Of a stretch of 64,000 bases of DNA, positions 62,276 to 64,000 are shown in pieces (positions within the stretch are counted from its first letter, which is position 1; the number at the start of each line of letters is the position of its first letter). Under the pieces are notes generated by a model. That model had not been told where the DNA came from. It saw only the letters and a list, made by a program, of their open reading frames with translations, and ran no database searches. Source of the DNA: Echiichthys vipera (taxonomy: Eukaryota; Chordata; Actinopteri; Perciformes; Trachinidae); assembly GCA_963691815.1 (NCBI GenBank), contig OY829653.1, forward strand, positions 29,863,750 through 29,927,749, read 5' to 3'. Both the position numbers and the translations under genes were made by a program.

Positions 62276-64000
62276 TTTGCACAATAGAGCAGTTTTTCAT
62301 TGACCCAGGCCGTTTTTCACAGCATCATTAAACCTACTTAGGACTTGTTCATAAAAAAACACTTTCGTCTGTATGTTTAGGTCATATCTCCATGACAACA
62401 CTTAAGAGGGTGAATTATTTTGTCCCTGGCTAGTTTTTCTTTTATTGGAGGTTAAAGTTTTCATCATGCTAACTCCGTCATCTCGACCTTTTCTGTGGTC
62501 ATTTGTGTGGCGGTGTTTTCATAAGTGACCACATGGTTTGCTCTTTCATCGACTGTACAAACAGATAACAGTTAACGTTAGCATTGTTAAGCTAATTAAT
62601 TAGCCGCACTTGCACCATGACTTGCAGTACAGCCTGCTATCTATGGCACATACACTAGATGCTAATCTGGAGCAGCGGGAGGATTTGGCCCCAAGGGTCG
62701 TTGTTTTACAGTCTATGGGCATAGGACTGTGTTGATTATCAGTTTAAATCAGAAATCCGAAATGCTACCTGCACGTTACTCCTGGAGCTGGTGTAGTCTC
62801 TGCTAGAGACACGGGACTCTCACTCCCATTTTCTAACATGTTCTGTTAGCCTAGCTCCCGGGCAGTAGAGCTAATGTGGCTAATTCTGTAAATGTCACCC
62901 AGATGGACGTATCACCCCTCCCCCCAACGTCACATCAATGCCCTTTTTTTTTTGGTAAGAGGAAATGAGGAGGAGTCAAAGTCCGTCAAGATGGCGGCTC
63001 CCAGAGGCGAATACGATTGAATGAAGTCGAGAGAATGGGCCCCGGTGGAGAGGCTGCAGCCATGTTTTATACATTCTATGGTTCCCAATGAGGAAAGTGA
63101 TTGATGAGAACCGGGCTTCCCCTGAACGGATGGGGGATAGTGCTGTATGTGGAATACAGTACAGTATGTGTGCACAAGGATATGTGCACAGTTGCTGGTT
63201 GGATTAGTTTCATGTTTAATTGAACAGATAGGGAGTTAAACATGCTGAATTATCCAGCAACTGTGTGCTGTATGTTTATTATTTGACATGAATTAATAAG
63301 AACTGAGTCACACATTGCTGTGGCGTGCGTGCGTGCGTGCGTGCATGCGTGTGTGCGTGCGTGCATGCATGCACAAGGGGTCACACCTTGAAAGTCATGC
63401 ATGTCAGCTACATTGTTCCCTGTCTGTTATATTTAACACTGGACCCTAGAGCAACAACATGATGTGTGTGTAGTCAGCTCTTTAGACACGTCTAAAGACA
63501 TTAAACTCTAACAAATATGCAGCTGTTAAGGTTATGTAAGCTGAAAAATCAAAGTTTAAGCATTAAATGTTTAACTTTAGTTCCAAACATCCACTTGCAA
63601 ATGTGTGTTCATCAGCTCTTTTGCACTTAAAGTCTAACCAAAATTGAATTGCATGGGGCTTATATTTAGCTTTGCCATTTTTGATTTCACTTGGACGTCA
63701 GTTGGCAAGGCAAAAAATATAAGCTTCATGGATGTATGTTGGCTGATAAGTAAGTGACAAGGAATTGCAGGACAAAATTCCAAAGATGTGTTTGAGATTA
63801 TTTAGAAACCGAGAGCACTGTCAACTTTATTTTTTCCACTGCAAAATGTCTCACAATAGTTAATATCTTGGTCACAACTCTGTAACAATAAGGAAATGTA
63901 AGGGATCCTGTCAAACATATGTGTTTATATTATTTGTTTAACAAAAATAATATGGATTGATGTGCTATTGGACTTTTTCCAGACTCTTATGCCAGATTTT
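62276..64000. other. interval without recognised genes
   Basis: Contains a (GCGT)n tract at 63321-63375. Fragments such as ACAGTCTATGGGCATAG near 62710 and TTTTATACATTCTATGG near 63067 look like repeat debris. No exon or RNA gene was recognised up to the window edge. Confidence 0.5.
63321..63375. repeat. (GCGT)n microsatellite with GCAT variants
   Basis: Tetranucleotide repeat with several GCAT and GTGT substitutions. Confidence 0.93.

Overview
The window is vertebrate nuclear DNA, almost certainly from a teleost fish. The evidence is its mix of interspersed elements: L2-clade and Rex3/RTE-like LINE fragments, Tc1-like, hAT-like and Harbinger-like DNA transposons, a tRNA-derived SINE, and very long (AC)n microsatellites. 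No complete host protein-coding gene can be read. Nearly all long open frames are microsatellite artefacts or pieces of transposable elements. There are no bacterial operons, CRISPR arrays, rRNA genes or intact tRNA genes.

Layout. 0.2-1.8 kb is a nest of elements: a hAT deletion derivative, a Harbinger-like copy whose left end abuts it, and an L2 LINE 3' tail. 2.26-2.62 kb is the only strongly CpG-rich stretch and the best candidate for a host promoter or first exon. 3-9 kb holds MITEs, a 128-bp (AC)n tract and a Tc1-like element with both inverted repeats. 10-22 kb is mostly unique-looking sequence with scattered repeat pieces, a second hAT derivative with a perfect 8-bp target duplication (15.89-16.58 kb), and one well-formed candidate exon (21,145-21,230) carrying an ATG in good context just before a splice donor. 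22.9-23.6 kb is a 5'-truncated Rex3/RTE-like LINE. 24-33 kb is largely featureless apart from a Tol2-like hAT repeat split by about 0.9 kb of other sequence. 33-42 kb holds a perfect 14-bp hairpin, a fold-back MITE, a truncated SINE, an element with a RecQ-like helicase fragment, and a hAT MITE. 43.4-43.7 kb is a 56-bp minisatellite. 46.1-48.5 kb has a second Harbinger-like copy and a second Tc1-like copy, each of the same family as its counterpart near the window start. 52.6-54.5 kb is an L2 LINE with a mostly open reverse-transcriptase frame. 56.0-56.6 kb is an element with near-identical 18-bp ends and a 6-bp flanking duplication. 59-64 kb holds a broken BED-finger hAT fragment, a SINE with a 19-bp target duplication, an L2 tail and microsatellites.

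How it fits together. If the CpG-rich block and the 21.1-kb exon belong to one plus-strand gene, much of the window would be a first intron and flanking sequence filled with decayed transposons. That link is inference; no later coding exon was recognised with confidence. Every transposon gene seen is broken (truncation, frameshift, stop codon or loss of a catalytic residue), so nothing here looks able to move by itself.
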